A stretch of DNA of 64,000 nt, taken from positions 72,172,522 to 72,236,521 of the forward strand of contig JAMXBB010000011.1 in NCBI GenBank assembly GCA_024138015.1, written 5' to 3'. The position numbers and the translations under genes are program-made. The notes beneath the pieces are model-generated. The model was not told the origin of the DNA. It was given only the letters and a program-made list of their open reading frames with translations, and ran no database searches. Shown piece by piece: positions 1-11,636 of this stretch. This stretch comes from Lumnitzera littorea (lineage: Eukaryota > Streptophyta > Magnoliopsida > Myrtales > Combretaceae). How positions within the stretch are numbered: position 1 is the stretch's first letter; each line of letters begins with the position of its first letter.

Positions 1-625
1 TAGTAAATTGTAAAGATGCCATTTTTAACTTGTTCTATTTGTAGTCAATATTTTATTTTTGAAAATTAAGAGTTTACACCTTGAGTTCTCCTATAAAACA
101 TTCTATATTTTATTTTATGTAATTTTAATTTTAATTTTTTCATAATTTTATTCAAGGGTTAGATAATGAAAAAGGATAAAATGCATATTTTTTAAAGATA
201 TAAAACTTTTCTTTTTTAAACCAATTATATTATAACTTGGGAGAGGAAGGATGCAAACCTAATTTATCTCATGATAAGACTAATGTTTATGTCACTAGAT
301 TACGATAGTCTTACCTTAAAAGTTATGAAACTTAAACATTCAATTCTAAAGATAGAGACCAAGTATACATAAACAAATAAAGGTAGTGTATTTGCAATTT
401 ATCAAAGGTCTATTAATGCCTATTTTAACACTTGTTATGACTTTTTTTTTTTTTAACTTATCAAATGCTAAATACACATTTTTCTTTAAAGAAAATTGCA
501 AGTACATATAAAATTACAAGTTTACACGTACACATACACATATACATTAGTAGACTATGTAGCTGCGTTGTAAATATAAAAATTACTACGTGTTAAGATA
601 ATGATTGACCTATAATATAGGTGTC
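1..625. other. AT-rich intergenic sequence
   Basis: Left flank of the LINE insertion. No reading frame, RNA gene or clear repeat can be supported here. It holds only homopolymer A/T runs. Confidence 0.5.
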
Positions 626-642
626 TAAAAACTACAAAATAG
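626..642. repeat. Target-site duplication, 3' side of LINE
   Basis: The 17-bp sequence TAAAAACTACAAAATAG recurs at 6358-6374 with a single T/C difference. A poly-T run (the poly-A tail of a minus-strand element) follows directly. This is the signature of target-primed reverse transcription. Confidence 0.85.
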
Positions 643-865
643 TTTTTTTTTTTTTGGTGAATAAATCTTCTTTCATTACTTAGTAACCAAAACATCCACC
701 CAAATCAAGTTCACAACAAAAACAAACCAAAGAAACATGACAAAGCTAGCCAGGCTCAAACATGTCGTCGACTAAAGTTTGAAAACAACATCCATCACTA
801 GTTAATATACTAGATAGAAAACTAGGAACAGAATTTTTAAAAGACAAGTTTGCGGGTACCTTCAG

Positions 866-1710
866 TCATTCTTTTGCTAGAGCATCAATCACCTGGTTTT
901 CCTCATGGCTTACATTGCACAAAGCAATATCATCAAAAATTAGATAAAGAATTTATAAATCTTGCTATAGCTAGGTGACACAATTAGAAGTCCACATCCG
1001 AGTTCTTGATCTAGTCTAATGCTATCAAAGAGTCCAACTCTACAATAATGTTCTTATATCCCTTCTATTGTACCCATTTTACTCCTTCAAATACTCCTCA
1101 AAGTTCCACCTTTAATGGTGAATTATTCTTGATCCTCTTCACTACACCCCATAAGACCAGTCCATCGTGGTTTCTTGCTATTACTCCGATACTTCCTAAC
1201 TTACCTTGCTCTTCCATAGTCCCATTGCAGTTAATTTTTACCAACCTCATGTTTGGTTTGCTCCACTTAGCATCCTTACCTAATCACTCTACTGTTCTAC
1301 TTACTCTATATACAGCCCACCACTCATTAACCTCAACTCGAACCCTTTGACTCCAATATTCTTGAGGGGATGCTTTATCAAACATTCTGTGATTTCTCTC
1401 CCTCTAAATTCCTTTGATCATGAATAGCACAAGAGATTATCTCGTAGAACTAGGCTTGTTCCAATAGCTCCTCTTCCATCCAGCTTCTTTCTTTAACCAT
1501 TGCATAACATCCTCTTTATTGTTAACATTCACAACATTATTAATTCCTACCCTTTGCCATCCTTCCCTGCTAACATCACATTGAAAAAATAAATACAATA
1601 TAGTCTCATTTTCAAGATCATAAATGGTACAGATAGGGTTAACCTCTAAACCTTTGGTGTGCAAATTGTCTCTTATAGGTAACCATCCATTAGTAGTCTG
1701 ATACGAGGCA
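866..1710 (-). pseudogene. LINE ORF2 3' part: zf-RVT and RNase H
   Basis: Translation on - gives the zinc-binding region of plant RTs (WLPIRDNLHTKG, then ENETILYLFFQCDVS) at 1437-1710, in which the first Cys pair is incomplete. An RVT_3-type RNase H follows: INCNG in place of the usual INCDG, then GVIARNHDGLVLWG and IIVELDSLIA, closing with SHEENQVIDALAKE and a stop at 866-868. The catalytic Asp of the first motif is changed to Asn, and internal stops occur. In the family this domain helps remove template RNA; here it cannot work. Confidence 0.75.
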
Positions 1711-2930
1711 AGTGCACCTATCAATTTTAATATAGCGAATGTGAGTCCGAGTCGATCCCTTAGAGATTTTGAGTACTAATATTAACTTTAGCTTTATTAT
1801 CTAATCGGAAAATAATTGTGATAAATTGAATGAATTAAAAATACTGAAATTAACAACTAAACTAATTATGAGACTTAATTAAGTAAATTAGAAAGCAATA
1901 AACTACGAACGACTTCAAGTATGCAATAATGTATTTAGGAATTATTTCCCCTAATGTTTAACATGTAACCTTTTAAAATATATTCAATTTAGTTTCTATA
2001 ATTCTTGACCAGAAGTATTCACAATTAAAGCTAATACCTTTCTCAAGCATATTAACCCTAACCCTGAATTATTTACTGAAATCTCTTCACTTAGTAATAT
2101 AACTTAGAATTGCATTAATGTATAATGAATTCCCACACAAGCAATAAACTTTCCGGAAGAAACATGTATCTTATCTCTAAGTATACATGTAATTCTTTTC
2201 AATTATGCTAAGATCTAATTACACATGCAATTTCTCAATCAACATGCATAATATCATATATTGATACTCTAGAATTATCAGTCTACAATTAAACAACATA
2301 ATTGAATCAAGAAAAGATAGAAACTTTATTGAAATTATAATTCAATCCAAGGGTTAGAAGAAACCCTAGGTTCCATAATCCTAAATACTCGAATTCTAAG
2401 CTATCATAACGAATCTAAAAACGAGTTTCATCAAAAACGTAAAATAAAATATGGAAAAAACCCCTTTTGTTGATGAACAATCTCTCTAATCTTGAAGTTG
2501 ATGTTGTTCTCGCCTCTTGATTGATGTTCTTCTCAAGTCTCCTCAAGTCTCTTGTGTCTCTCCGTTTCTGTAATGTCTCTTTTGTCTTGAAACCCTAGTA
2601 TGTCCTTTTATATATGTGTTATAAAGATTTTGTTTTCGTCACCATACACGGCCTGAGACATGGTCGTGTCTCCAGGTCGTGTAACTTTCTGTACTAAGGT
2701 AAAATTTTTTGCATAACTTCAAAACTTCTTCGTTTGAACTCGGAATTGAGTGAAACTTGATTCATTTTCTTCGTTTTCGATCCTAGAACGCGTTCAAACC
2801 TTGAAATCAACATTTTACTCAATTAAGTACCAATTTCTTTAAAGAAAACAAAAAATGTAAGGGAAATACCATAAAATTACCATATGAAATATGTTTAAAA
2901 TCAGAGTTATCATAGTCTCTAAAGCAAAAT
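1711..2930. mobile_element. Unclassified ~1.2-kb insertion inside the LINE
   Basis: LINE coding similarity stops near 2930 and resumes near 1710. The intervening sequence has no LINE motif and no ORF, and it contains a pyrimidine-rich stretch (2480-2600) plus a segment rich in 'cacgg/gtcgtgt' words near 2645-2690. I could not find a clean target duplication or TIRs, so class and exact ends are undetermined. A solo LTR or other non-autonomous element is the likeliest explanation. Confidence 0.45.
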
Positions 2931-3425
2931 TTGAATACGTAGGTAAGTGGGGGATTTCCATATCCAGTTGCAAGACTGAGTACTCATCTCTCCTTCATCA
3001 CACTGACATAATTCTTCATAAGCTGCTCTAGTAATAAGTTGATTGCTCACTTAATCTAGCCAAAATCTAACATCTTCATCTTGTCTATCCTCAACAACTA
3101 TAATATTCCCTAGTCGTTGGCATATATCAAGGTCTAATGGATAACTTGCAATATCTTCTTTCCAGTATTCGACTCCATCCTAAACTTGCTCGACTATCCA
3201 AAGATGGTTAAATTTGTTTAGAGGACCATAAATCCATGACATTACTCTCCCAGATTTTGACCACCCATTAGACCAAAATTTTGCAGATTATCCATTACGA
3301 ATTCAACTTGATGAGTTTTGGTCTACCCAATCCATAGCCTTTCTAAGAGCTCGGTAGAAACTTGACTCTTTATTCTTCTTTGCCCATTATTCATTCAATA
3401 TTTTCCTTCAATAACCTCGATCCAT

Positions 3426-3461
<36 letters not shown>

Positions 3462-4660
3462 CAATTTTATGGAAATTGCTTGATTTCTTTATAAGATGTC
3501 TAGCATATGAAGTTCTCCCATAGCTTTTAGTCTCTTTAACTTGTTCCAATTGATCCAATGAATTTTCCTTTGTTCCATAGTCGACCCCTAAATGAAGTGC
3601 CCGTGTACCTTCTTAAGATGTTTTGTAATAGTCCTCGGAAAAGGGAGAGCTTAAGAGTAGAAGTTCGAGTTACTCTCCAGGATAGAAGTAGTCAGAAGCT
3701 TATACCCAGCCATACTCAACATCTAGGCTTTCTAACTTGCCAATTTCCTGTGAGCTTTTTCTAAAATAAACTTAAGGCTTGATCCATTAATAATACTTAT
3801 CTAGACAAGCATTCATACGGAATCCAATAATGTTGCTGTTGCTTTCTTTGCTTTCTTTACTTGTGTTCATGGAAAAGACAATGTATGATTTTTTAAAATT
3901 AACTTTGTGCTTTGATTTAGCACTAAAGCATTGTATGGCCTTCATCATACATTACATATTGTCATCCGTTGCTTCTCCCAATAAAACAACATTGTGAGCA
4001 AAGAATAGATGAGAAAGGAAAATTATGGATCCCTTAAGTCTTATCGACCTCCACTCTTTCGCCTCCACCAACTAATGAATCATTTGATTGAACATTTCCA
4101 TAACTAGGATGAACAAATAAGGTAAGAAAAGATCTCCCTGTTTGAGACCTCTAAAAGCCTCAAATCCCTCCAACATGGAGCCATTGAAAATAATTTGAAA
4201 GGAGGTAGAACTTAAGCAGGATGAAACAATATTCAACCATAAATCTAGAAAATTCAAGCTTTGCAAAGAAGTCCACATAAAATCCCACTCTACCCTATCC
4301 TATGTTGTTTTTAGGTTTAACTTCACTAGCATCTAACTCTTTTTTACTTTTCTACTATCCAAGAGATGAAGTACTTCTTGAAAAGCAATTACGTTATCCC
4401 TTGCTGCTTTGCTTAGGATAAAATTCACCTACTATGGGCTAATTAAATTGTCCAGCAATCCCTTAAGATGATTAGTTAAAATTGTTTCCTCTACCCCCTT
4501 CGAAAACAACTCTGTGAATGAAACCCTCTGAATACCCATAAGATTCTTTAGTCCTATCAACACCACTTCCGTAACCAACTTACATGTTCCCTCTAGTAAC
4601 TCCAACACATCATCTCTCATTATCATGTCCTACATCATTGGCATCTTGGCTACCATTACC
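2931..4660 (-). pseudogene. LINE ORF2 reverse-transcriptase region
   Basis: RT landmarks appear in order on -: HLKGLLDNLISP and DNVIAFQEVLHLL, then VKLNLKTT-stop-DRVEWDF (family: KLDL.KAYDRVEW), GLKQGDLFLPYLFILVMEMF at 4084-4180, and LFFAHNVVLLGEAT near 3995. Both catalytic motifs are damaged: motif A Asp is Asn, and the FADD box reads FAHN (His codon 3994-3996, Asn codon 3991-3993). A connector follows (VRFWLD; IWKSPTY). Several stops and frameshifts separate the pieces. The reaction would be RNA-templated DNA synthesis at a nicked target. Confidence 0.8.
3428..3458. repeat. (CT)n microsatellite
   Basis: An uninterrupted CT dinucleotide run of 31 bases lies inside the RT connector region of the LINE. 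It is a slippage product acquired after insertion. Confidence 0.95.
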
Positions 4661-4984
4661 CCCCTCTGCTTTTGTTCAAATCAATCGTTGATCCTGAACA
4701 AAACTCCTTCCTAACGGATGCATTGGGTAGAATATGATCTTAGGTACTTGGTACTTCTTCTAAAGGGTTTTAATTTCCCATATTTTTGTGTCCGGATGTT
4801 CCTTTGGCCATGGTGAATCGTCACTTAGGACTTGAAGTGTTAGAATTGTTTTTGCCATTTGAACCATTTTCTCATGTGAGTTTCTTTAGTGAGGAAGAAT
4901 GTTTTCTTTGATGGGTTTTTTCATAGTAAGCAAAGGGTTCTTTGATTGCCGAGAATGCAAAGGGTTCATCAACTGCAATGTCTT

Positions 4985-6350
4985 ATTTCCTTATTCCTTT
5001 ATAATCTTTTGAAAAATTGTGACTATTTAATGTCACACTGCTTTGGCCATTAATGTCCTTTAAAGGAATCCTATCACTTCTCGCAACAGTTGCACTCGGT
5101 ATAGAGCTATTATTCAAATTATTTTTAATAATATTTTCTTTTTTTTTATTTTTTTTTCTTTCCTTTGGTTTTTCTTTTAATATTAAACAATGGTCCACTC
5201 ACCTAAATCACTTTGTCCTTCTTTGTGTAGACCAGAAGTGGTCGATTCGTTAGTTGCGCCGTATAAAGGCACTTCTTCATTTCCTCCTCCTCCCTTTTCA
5301 TTATTTATATCTCCACCATCATAAATTTCCTTCTCATTAGGGTCATCTCCTTTCCTATTACCTAAGGTCATCTCACTCTCTTCAGTCAAACCAATCATCC
5401 CCTTTTTTTTAGCCAGAATCTTTTGCAAGTGGATTTGAAGTAAGATCACCCTTTAGATATAGGCATTTATTATAAAGAACTTTATAAGGTACTCCATTAA
5501 TAACCATTGTGTGTTTAAGTGGAGTATTAATATTCGGTTGAATATAGATCTGCACGAATCTTCCCCTTTCTAAACCAACTATGTATGAATTGTATCACAA
5601 CATTGGCCCTATTTTTTCCTTAGTGTGCTTAATAGCTAGCAAATAATAATATTCCACCAATAATCCAAAGATTTGAATCCATGCTACTACTGTATCAAAT
5701 TCTGTGTTATCCGACTGGAACCTTGTAACCCATCTTTTCAATGCAAGGTATATCTCATTCACAAACTAAGGTCTATTTTTTATAACCCACTAGTAATCTG
5801 CATTATTTTCTAAGGATATTAAATAATATCCCAACCTTGCACGAATTGATTTGAATGGTCTCAATCTTCTCCACATTCGAGTCAACTTATCTAATAAAAT
5901 TTTATACCTTGAGTTAAGACCAAGGATTTTCACTATGAATGTGCTTTTCCATGGTGCACTTAGGATCTTGATTTCAATATGTGAGGAATTTACATAGCAC
6001 ACTCCTTGGGCTACATTTGCATTTAGTCGTTTCTTCTCCTCCTTCGATTTATTTGCATCATGGTCCATAACAAAGGTTGAATCATTCTCTTGAAAGCAAT
6101 ACCTTTTGTAGAAACTAGGGATATTAATAATGATCATATCCCTAAAGGAAATCTTTTTAGAAACGTAAGAATCCTTTCCATTCGGGTTTGGAGTTGGAGT
6201 ATCCACCACTGCTACCCTTGAGTTTATATCACTTAATGATGCTAACCTCTTCTTCCTTCAATGGAGCGGATCATTATACTTGTTCTTATTGTGCTGTGTT
6301 GTCGAGCTAGGGTTTACCGTACCAAAGAGAGAGCCTCCTTGAGAAGCCAT
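4985..6350 (-). pseudogene. LINE ORF1, DUF4283-type nucleic-acid-binding protein
   Basis: The likely start is the ATG at 6348-6350 (MASQGGSLFGTVNPSS), seven bases inside the element's 5' end. A stop soon breaks the frame. The longest piece (5790-6209) holds the DUF4283-like core, ILSAPWKSTFIVKILG then LDKLTRMWRRL. Further on come ERGRFVQIYIQPNINTPLK and INGVPYKVLYN, the usual segment between DUF4283 and the zinc knuckle. The C-terminus ends DLGEWTIV and a basic Lys-rich stretch. In the family ORF1 coats the element's RNA. This copy is broken by at least three stops or shifts. Confidence 0.75.
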
Positions 6351-6357
6351 CTTTTTT

Positions 6358-6374
6358 TAAAAACTACAAAACAG
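6358..6374. repeat. Target-site duplication, 5' side of LINE
   Basis: TAAAAACTACAAAACAG matches 626-642 at 16 of 17 positions and fixes the 5' end of the LINE just upstream of its ORF1 start. Confidence 0.85.
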
Positions 6375-6917
6375 TTATAATCCCATATAAATGATAATTA
6401 TCATATGTAAAACCAAATGCATTCATTTCAGATAATTAATAATTTATTTATTCAAATATTTAGCATTTTTAAAAATTCATTACGTGATGCTGTATCTTTT
6501 GATATTTATTTATTATGGCTTGACTAAAAAAACCATACAGATTGAGAAAAAGAATTAGATATTCATATAAGTAAGGATTTGGATTAAATTAGCAAACATT
6601 CCATCTCAAAATAGGATATAAATGTAAAAACATTCTTGGTAATACATTATGATATAAGCACAATGATAATTAACAAAAAAACCGAACGTAATAGTTGTGT
6701 GAAAGAAAAAATTTTATATAAATATAAAAGATTAAAAATAAATAGACGCTAGTAAAATCCAATGGAAATTATAATTAACTTCAAAAAACTGCAATCTCAG
6801 TTAATGGAAAGTATGAACAAAGAACATGTTAGTAGCAATACTGGCCAGCTGCAAAAGTAGTGTCTAAATAAGTTTAAATAATTTATTAATTTAAATAAAA
6901 TAATAAAATAATTACAT
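6375..6917. other. AT-rich spacer between LINE and DUF3339 gene
   Basis: No gene or repeat is recognised. The last ~100 bases are an A/T-rich tract that may belong to the upstream region of the DUF3339 gene. Confidence 0.4.
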
Positions 6918-6925
6918 TATATAAG
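6918..6925 (+). promoter_or_regulatory. Possible TATA box of DUF3339 gene 1
   Basis: TATATAAG lies 423 bases upstream of the ATG, followed by less AT-rich sequence. The distance implies a long leader or a 5'UTR intron. The assignment is tentative; transcript ends are needed. Confidence 0.3.
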
Positions 6926-7347
6926 AAGGTACGTTTTGAGGTTTAAGTAAGTACCCGAAGGGCGAAGGGCGAAGACACTCATTTGACTTCATTACTTGAA
7001 TCTCCACACGTCGAAAGCTAATGAATCTTATCCGACGGTCATCACCAGCTGCAAATAGAACTGCCTACATCGATAGTCAGAGCAGGAGCCCATGTTCACT
7101 TGTTTCCATGTGCTACCGCTTCCCAAATTTTGTCCCTCTTTGTTCTTTCTCTTTTATGGTAGTCTTCTTCTCCCCATTTTATATTGCCATGATTAGTATC
7201 AACTGAACCGGCTGGCGTTAAAACTACGTCTTATGGTATCTTTTACTTCTCTCACTTTTGCTCACTAATAAAGCAGTAAAGCTACTTTCCACTTTCCTAC
7301 TTTTTCATAATCATCCAAACACTCTTTTATCTCCTCCTGGAGAAAAA

Positions 7348-7557
7348 ATGGCGGATTGGGCTCCAGTGTTGATTGGTGTGGTTTTGTTTGTGCTGTTGCA
7401 ACCTGGACTTTTGTTTCAGCTTCCAGGTCACAACAGGCAACTTGAGTTTGGGAGCATGAAGACCAACGGCAAAGCTATAGCGGTTCATACTATCATCTTC
7501 TTCGCTCTCTACGCTATCTTCATCTTGGCTCTTCATATTCACATCTACACTGGATAA
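7348..7557 (+). CDS. DUF3339 family small membrane protein (copy 1)
   Basis: An intact 69-residue protein starting MADWAPVLIGVVLFVLLQPG. The ATG context is AAAAAATGG, and the length matches the usual ~70 residues of PF11820. Two hydrophobic segments, about residues 7-24 and 46-64, flank a short polar loop with the family signature FQLPGHNRQLEFGSMKTNG. The C-terminus ends HIHIYTG. Two membrane helices are therefore likely. The family is plant-specific and has no established biochemical function, so none is assigned. A longer upstream reading frame exists but begins at a non-ATG codon; the family alignment supports this ATG. A second copy faces it at 20.1-20.3 kb. Confidence 0.93.
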   Translation: MADWAPVLIGVVLFVLLQPGLLFQLPGHNRQLEFGSMKTNGKAIAVHTIIFFALYAIFILALHIHIYTG

Positions 7558-7760
7558 TCTATTCATTTTCGAATCGTTTTGCAGTTAGTTCGAGATCTAG
7601 ATGGGTTGCTTCTTTTTTTTCCTTGTCGTCTTGTCTGATTATGAACTTTCTTTTTTTCTTTTTTCTTTTTTCTTTTTCCCTGTAGAATGTGATGTTTAGC
7701 TGCAACAACATGATATTCAAGCTTTGTTACAGTGTTTCATAATCACTGTCTTGTTTCGAG

Positions 7761-7766
7761 AATAAA
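7761..7766 (+). terminator. Poly(A) signal of DUF3339 gene 1
   Basis: A canonical AATAAA lies 204 bases after the stop codon, beyond a T-rich (near-upstream-element-like) stretch. The spacing suits a plant 3'UTR of about 220-230 bases. Confidence 0.5.
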
Positions 7767-7769
7767 TTC

Positions 7770-10115
7770 TCTCCATTTAGTGGTCAGTATATCAGTTCAT
7801 CTGATTGAGGACTAATTTGGAATGCGGAGGATAAATTAATGTTGTTGATGTTGAAATGAGTACACAATCAGTTTACAGTATTTATCTGTACCTAATGTTG
7901 GAAGAGGAAATTGGGTATTTCTTGAACTGATGACAGCCAAAATGGGTGCAGACTATTAATTTTAAGAAATGAAATTATCTCCCTAAAACTGAGCAGCCAA
8001 CAACCAAGTTAGAAGACGATATCCGCTAATCAACATTTATGCAGCGAATTTCTTTTTCTCCTTGTCATTATCACCGTCGCCTCCGACAGGGGAGGGGAAG
8101 GCTAGGAGCAGGACAGGGATCACTCATGTCGGCAAATCCTTTTGTGGATGGTGTTCAAAAGCAACCGCTCTCACATGGCATGCAATTTGAGGCATGATTT
8201 TAGGGAAAATGCTTTTTTTTTTTTTTTTAATAAAAAGGAAAAGAAAAATTCAGTAGAAATTTTGCTTCTCAAATTATTCATCTATACTTCAAATTCGTTT
8301 AAGTCCATTCTTAATTAAGCTCGTTAAATTTATTAATCTATGCTATTTTTAGAAAGACGGTGTCATAAATATTAATTGGGAAGGGAAGGAAACGGAAAGA
8401 AAAAGTTCTTATGCTATTGCTTGACATGGGAGGGAAAATAGGATGGTCGGAAGAGTGATGAAATTTATTTCCATGGTTTTCATATGGCTTCTTTTTCTTC
8501 TCAAGTGGAGAGAAAGGGGAAAGGAAAAGTTGGGACAAAGATATCCTATAATTACTAATTTTTCTCTCCTTGCTGGTTGCTTTCATTATTATTATTTCTT
8601 TATAAGCTTATTGGTATTTTTAAATTTTTCCCTTTTTGTTTTTAGTAATAACTAAATTCTTTTCATTTCTCATCTCTTCATTATCTAAACGCAATCAATC
8701 AATTCTATAACTTCATTCTTTTATATTTTTTCTTCTCACATTATTTTTTTCGCTATTTTTTCCCTTAGCCCAAAGAAGTGAATAAGTTTGGCCGATAAAA
8801 ATCCATGGGATAAATAAAATTTAATAACTTTAAAATGTAATAAAATAAAATAAAATAAGTGAGCCAGAACTTTAGTGTGCACCGAGACTAACAAAACGAG
8901 TATGAAGGTATTTCTCGAAATCTTGAGAGTTTCTTTTAATTTCTTTTTTCTTTTTTCTTTTTAATCAGTTTCCATACTCAATAGCAATACGATCCAGGCA
9001 AAGCGGACCTAGCTCCAGGACATCGCCGTTGGCTAATTATGGCCTATGTGGCAATTGCAGAGTCGATGACGCATTTGTTTATGTCGGTATTCAATTTTTT
9101 TTTATTCGAAATCTACCCTTAATTTTCTGGAATCATCCTATGACCCGTACTTTATGGATTTAGATATAAGATATAAGATGTAGGCATAGGGTATTTTGAA
9201 ACCTATACCGTTACAATCAAATGAAAAGTAATGCGACAATGGCAATTGGAAAATGAATACAGTACATTATTCTACATTTTGGTTCTAGATATCATAATAA
9301 GCTTAATAGATCTAAGTAGATTTGGTATTGAAACTATCATTATAACAAAATAATGAATAGAAAATAGTAAAAAGATGACAGATTTATAACAAATATATAA
9401 GTACTAGTAAAGAGAAGAAGAAGATATTGAAAACACTTGTGAGAATCTGTTCTTATTATTTCATTCCTTTCTCTTCTACCTTCTGGAGTCCAATGAACTT
9501 GAATTACCATTATACCTTGCACAGAAATTAAATCAAGGTTAGTAACTAAGTTTCAATGAAAGATTGGTAGAAAGAAACAAAATAAGCACTTAAACAAACA
9601 CTAGAGACCTATGAGAAGTTAGAATTTCGCATAGCACACTGCTAACATACCTTGAGAGAGAGAGAGATATTAGATAAAGTAATAGAGAGTTTGAGAGAGG
9701 AGAAGACAGAGTACGACATAGTGTCTTTGGGTACTATCTAATTACCCTAGTATTGAGAAAGGGAACTATGGGTTGAGCCTAACATACACCTTAAATGCCT
9801 TAAAATATAGGTCTCAAAGTGGGTGTGTATAATGGGTGATGACATTATAATCGTATCCTATTCTGTAGGTGCAAGTTTTGAAATATTATTATCTAGAACT
9901 TGTGACTTTTAATATCCAGCAAAAATCTACCTGATCAAATAGGGTACTGTTAGCTACTTGTGCAATAAGATTATGTATACGTTTCTAAGTGATTATATTC
10001 CATTAGGGCTAGGCACAATAATTGCGAATTGTGGATTGAATTGTGAACCGAATTGAAAAATGAGTTTTTTTTGTGAACCAATTGGTTTAAGATTTAGTTC
10101 GATTATAGATAAAAT
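7770..10115. other. Intergenic region, no supported gene
   Basis: A GC-richer island at 8040-8200 has no open frame. The rest is AT-rich with a T/A homopolymer near 8212, TA-rich words at 9165-9180 and a short GA run near 9655-9670. The last part (from ~10006, starting near TAGGGCTAGGCACAAT) carries 'gaattgtgaaccgaattg' words like those of the element at 14.9-15.4 kb, so a hAT-type MITE remnant is possible. No protein similarity is recognised. Confidence 0.4.
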
Positions 10116-11636
10116 TTGCAGTTATAGAGAAGATTTGTGCACTATGGAGTTGGTCCAACATATCATCTAGTTGGGATGTCAGATGTCGATACTTGAGAGT
10201 AATCTTATTAATAGCTCCACTGTTAATACATATTCATCAAGACACATCCTTCTTAGAAATTAGGATGGTAAGTACAATATAGCATAAGGACTCATACTCT
10301 CATAGATATAGCCTCGGTAAGTCTGCTTGTCGACTTACTTCTTGAGTTTCGTTACTTGCATGGGGTTGAGCTTATAGGTAGGTTAGTTAGAAAAGAGTTG
10401 TTTTGGGCTGGAGGTCTATACAATATTTGATGCCCATCACGGGAGGCAAACCCTTTGCTAGCTTATTAGGAAACAGGTTAGCAAACTCTTTTAATAGTAC
10501 CTAAACCTTAGCAAGTAAGGTTTCAATATCCTTTAACTCCAATAATCTCTAAACCAACAGGAACATATGATCTTCCAATCTATTTTCCTTAGAGAATTTA
10601 GCTCACAAGATCACTAAAGACTTTAAGGTTCTCTAGATATATACCTGAGCCTCTTAAACTTCTCTTAGGCATATTGGAGTTGGGATGACCTTACCATCTT
10701 TTTGGAATATATAGCTGTTACGCACCTATTGTAAACTACCCTCAAGTCAAAGAGATAAGGTTAGCCCAAAAATATGTTTAATGCACACATCGGTAGGGCA
10801 TTGCACAATAATTCATCCTTGTACCTATCCCCAATAGAGATCGACAATCTTAATTGTTCAATGACAAGTAGTTCACTCTTCTCATTCAACCAATGTACCT
10901 TATAAGGTTAAGGGAAAGGAAAGGCTAGCAATTTCAAAGTGTCCACTACTCCTTAGGTGGTGACATTTGTACAATTGCCTCCACTAATGATTATAGTACA
11001 TAGGCTGCCTTTTACTCTGTAATTCATATTGAAGAGGTTCTCTCTTTGTTAATGCTCTTTAGATGCTATAGTACTAATAACTCTATAGATAACCATGCTT
11101 ATATATTGTCTATGTGCAATTTAGACAAGGGCATGTAAGTCTTCCTGGAACTCATCTAGTAAATGTTCAACTTCTCCTTCCTACTCGCCCTTACTAGCAC
11201 TTTTGAGTTATGGTTCTTATCCCTTGATGGTCACGCTCAATGGTTTGAATACTGGTTAGCTACGTATCCAAAGTTGAGACACTTAAAACACTTATTCTCT
11301 CAAGTCATCCTTCCAAAGCTTTGACTTATATCCTTCTTCACTTCTAACTTTTCTACCATAGCCTTCCCTCAATTATCATTAAGTTTGCTATAGGTTGGAC
11401 CTCATTGGTCTATGTTTGGGCTATATGGTGGTCGGGTTAACATTAGGTTAGCTTAGGGGAAGAGGTTGGCTAAGAGGAGCTTGGCTCGATTAAGTACGCC
11501 ATTATCGTTCTACCCTTTATATGATCTCAATGGCCACATCTAATGATCCTATTCTGTAAACTTCTACAACATTCTTGATCTCGTATCTTAGGTTAGAAAT
11601 GAATCTAGCAATAGTTCGAGCCTCTAGTTCCTTTAC
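10116..11636 (-). pseudogene. Ty3/gypsy gag C-terminus, protease and start of RT
   Basis: Reading on - from 11636: TIARFISNLRYEIKNVVE (retrotransposon gag), then a degraded CCHC knuckle (KCFKCLNFGYVANQY, with Tyr for His and for the last Cys), a protease region with IIISGGNCTNV where the family has an Asp at the S of SGG, and YKVHWLNEKSELLV. It ends with RT-start residues AINKITLKYRH and LDDMLDQLHSAQIFSIT. Similarity stops near 10116, so most of RT, RNase H and integrase are missing. Stops and shifts are frequent. The order gag-PR-RT is that of plant Metaviridae. Confidence 0.75.

Larger units (their letters stand above)
643..6357 (-). mobile_element. L1-type LINE retrotransposon, decayed
   Basis: The element runs right to left: an ORF1 start near 6350, then an RT region, a zf-RVT/RNase H region, and a poly-A tail read as the T run at 643-655. 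It is bounded by 17-bp duplications (626-642 and 6358-6374). ORF1 has DUF4283-like sequence and ORF2 has plant L1 RT motifs. A ~1.2-kb unrelated insertion lies near 1711-2930. Without it the element is ~4.5 kb, short for a plant L1, and no endonuclease domain is visible between the end of ORF1 (~4985) and the first RT motif (~4560). Many stops and shifts make it non-autonomous. Confidence 0.85.

Noticed and set aside
1048..1350. 100-codon plus-strand frame
   Set aside because: It is the antisense of the LINE RNase H region, which gives recognisable motifs on -.
7327..7566. 79-codon minus-strand frame over DUF3339 copy 1
   Set aside because: It is a shadow of the real gene; the plus strand has the family motif.
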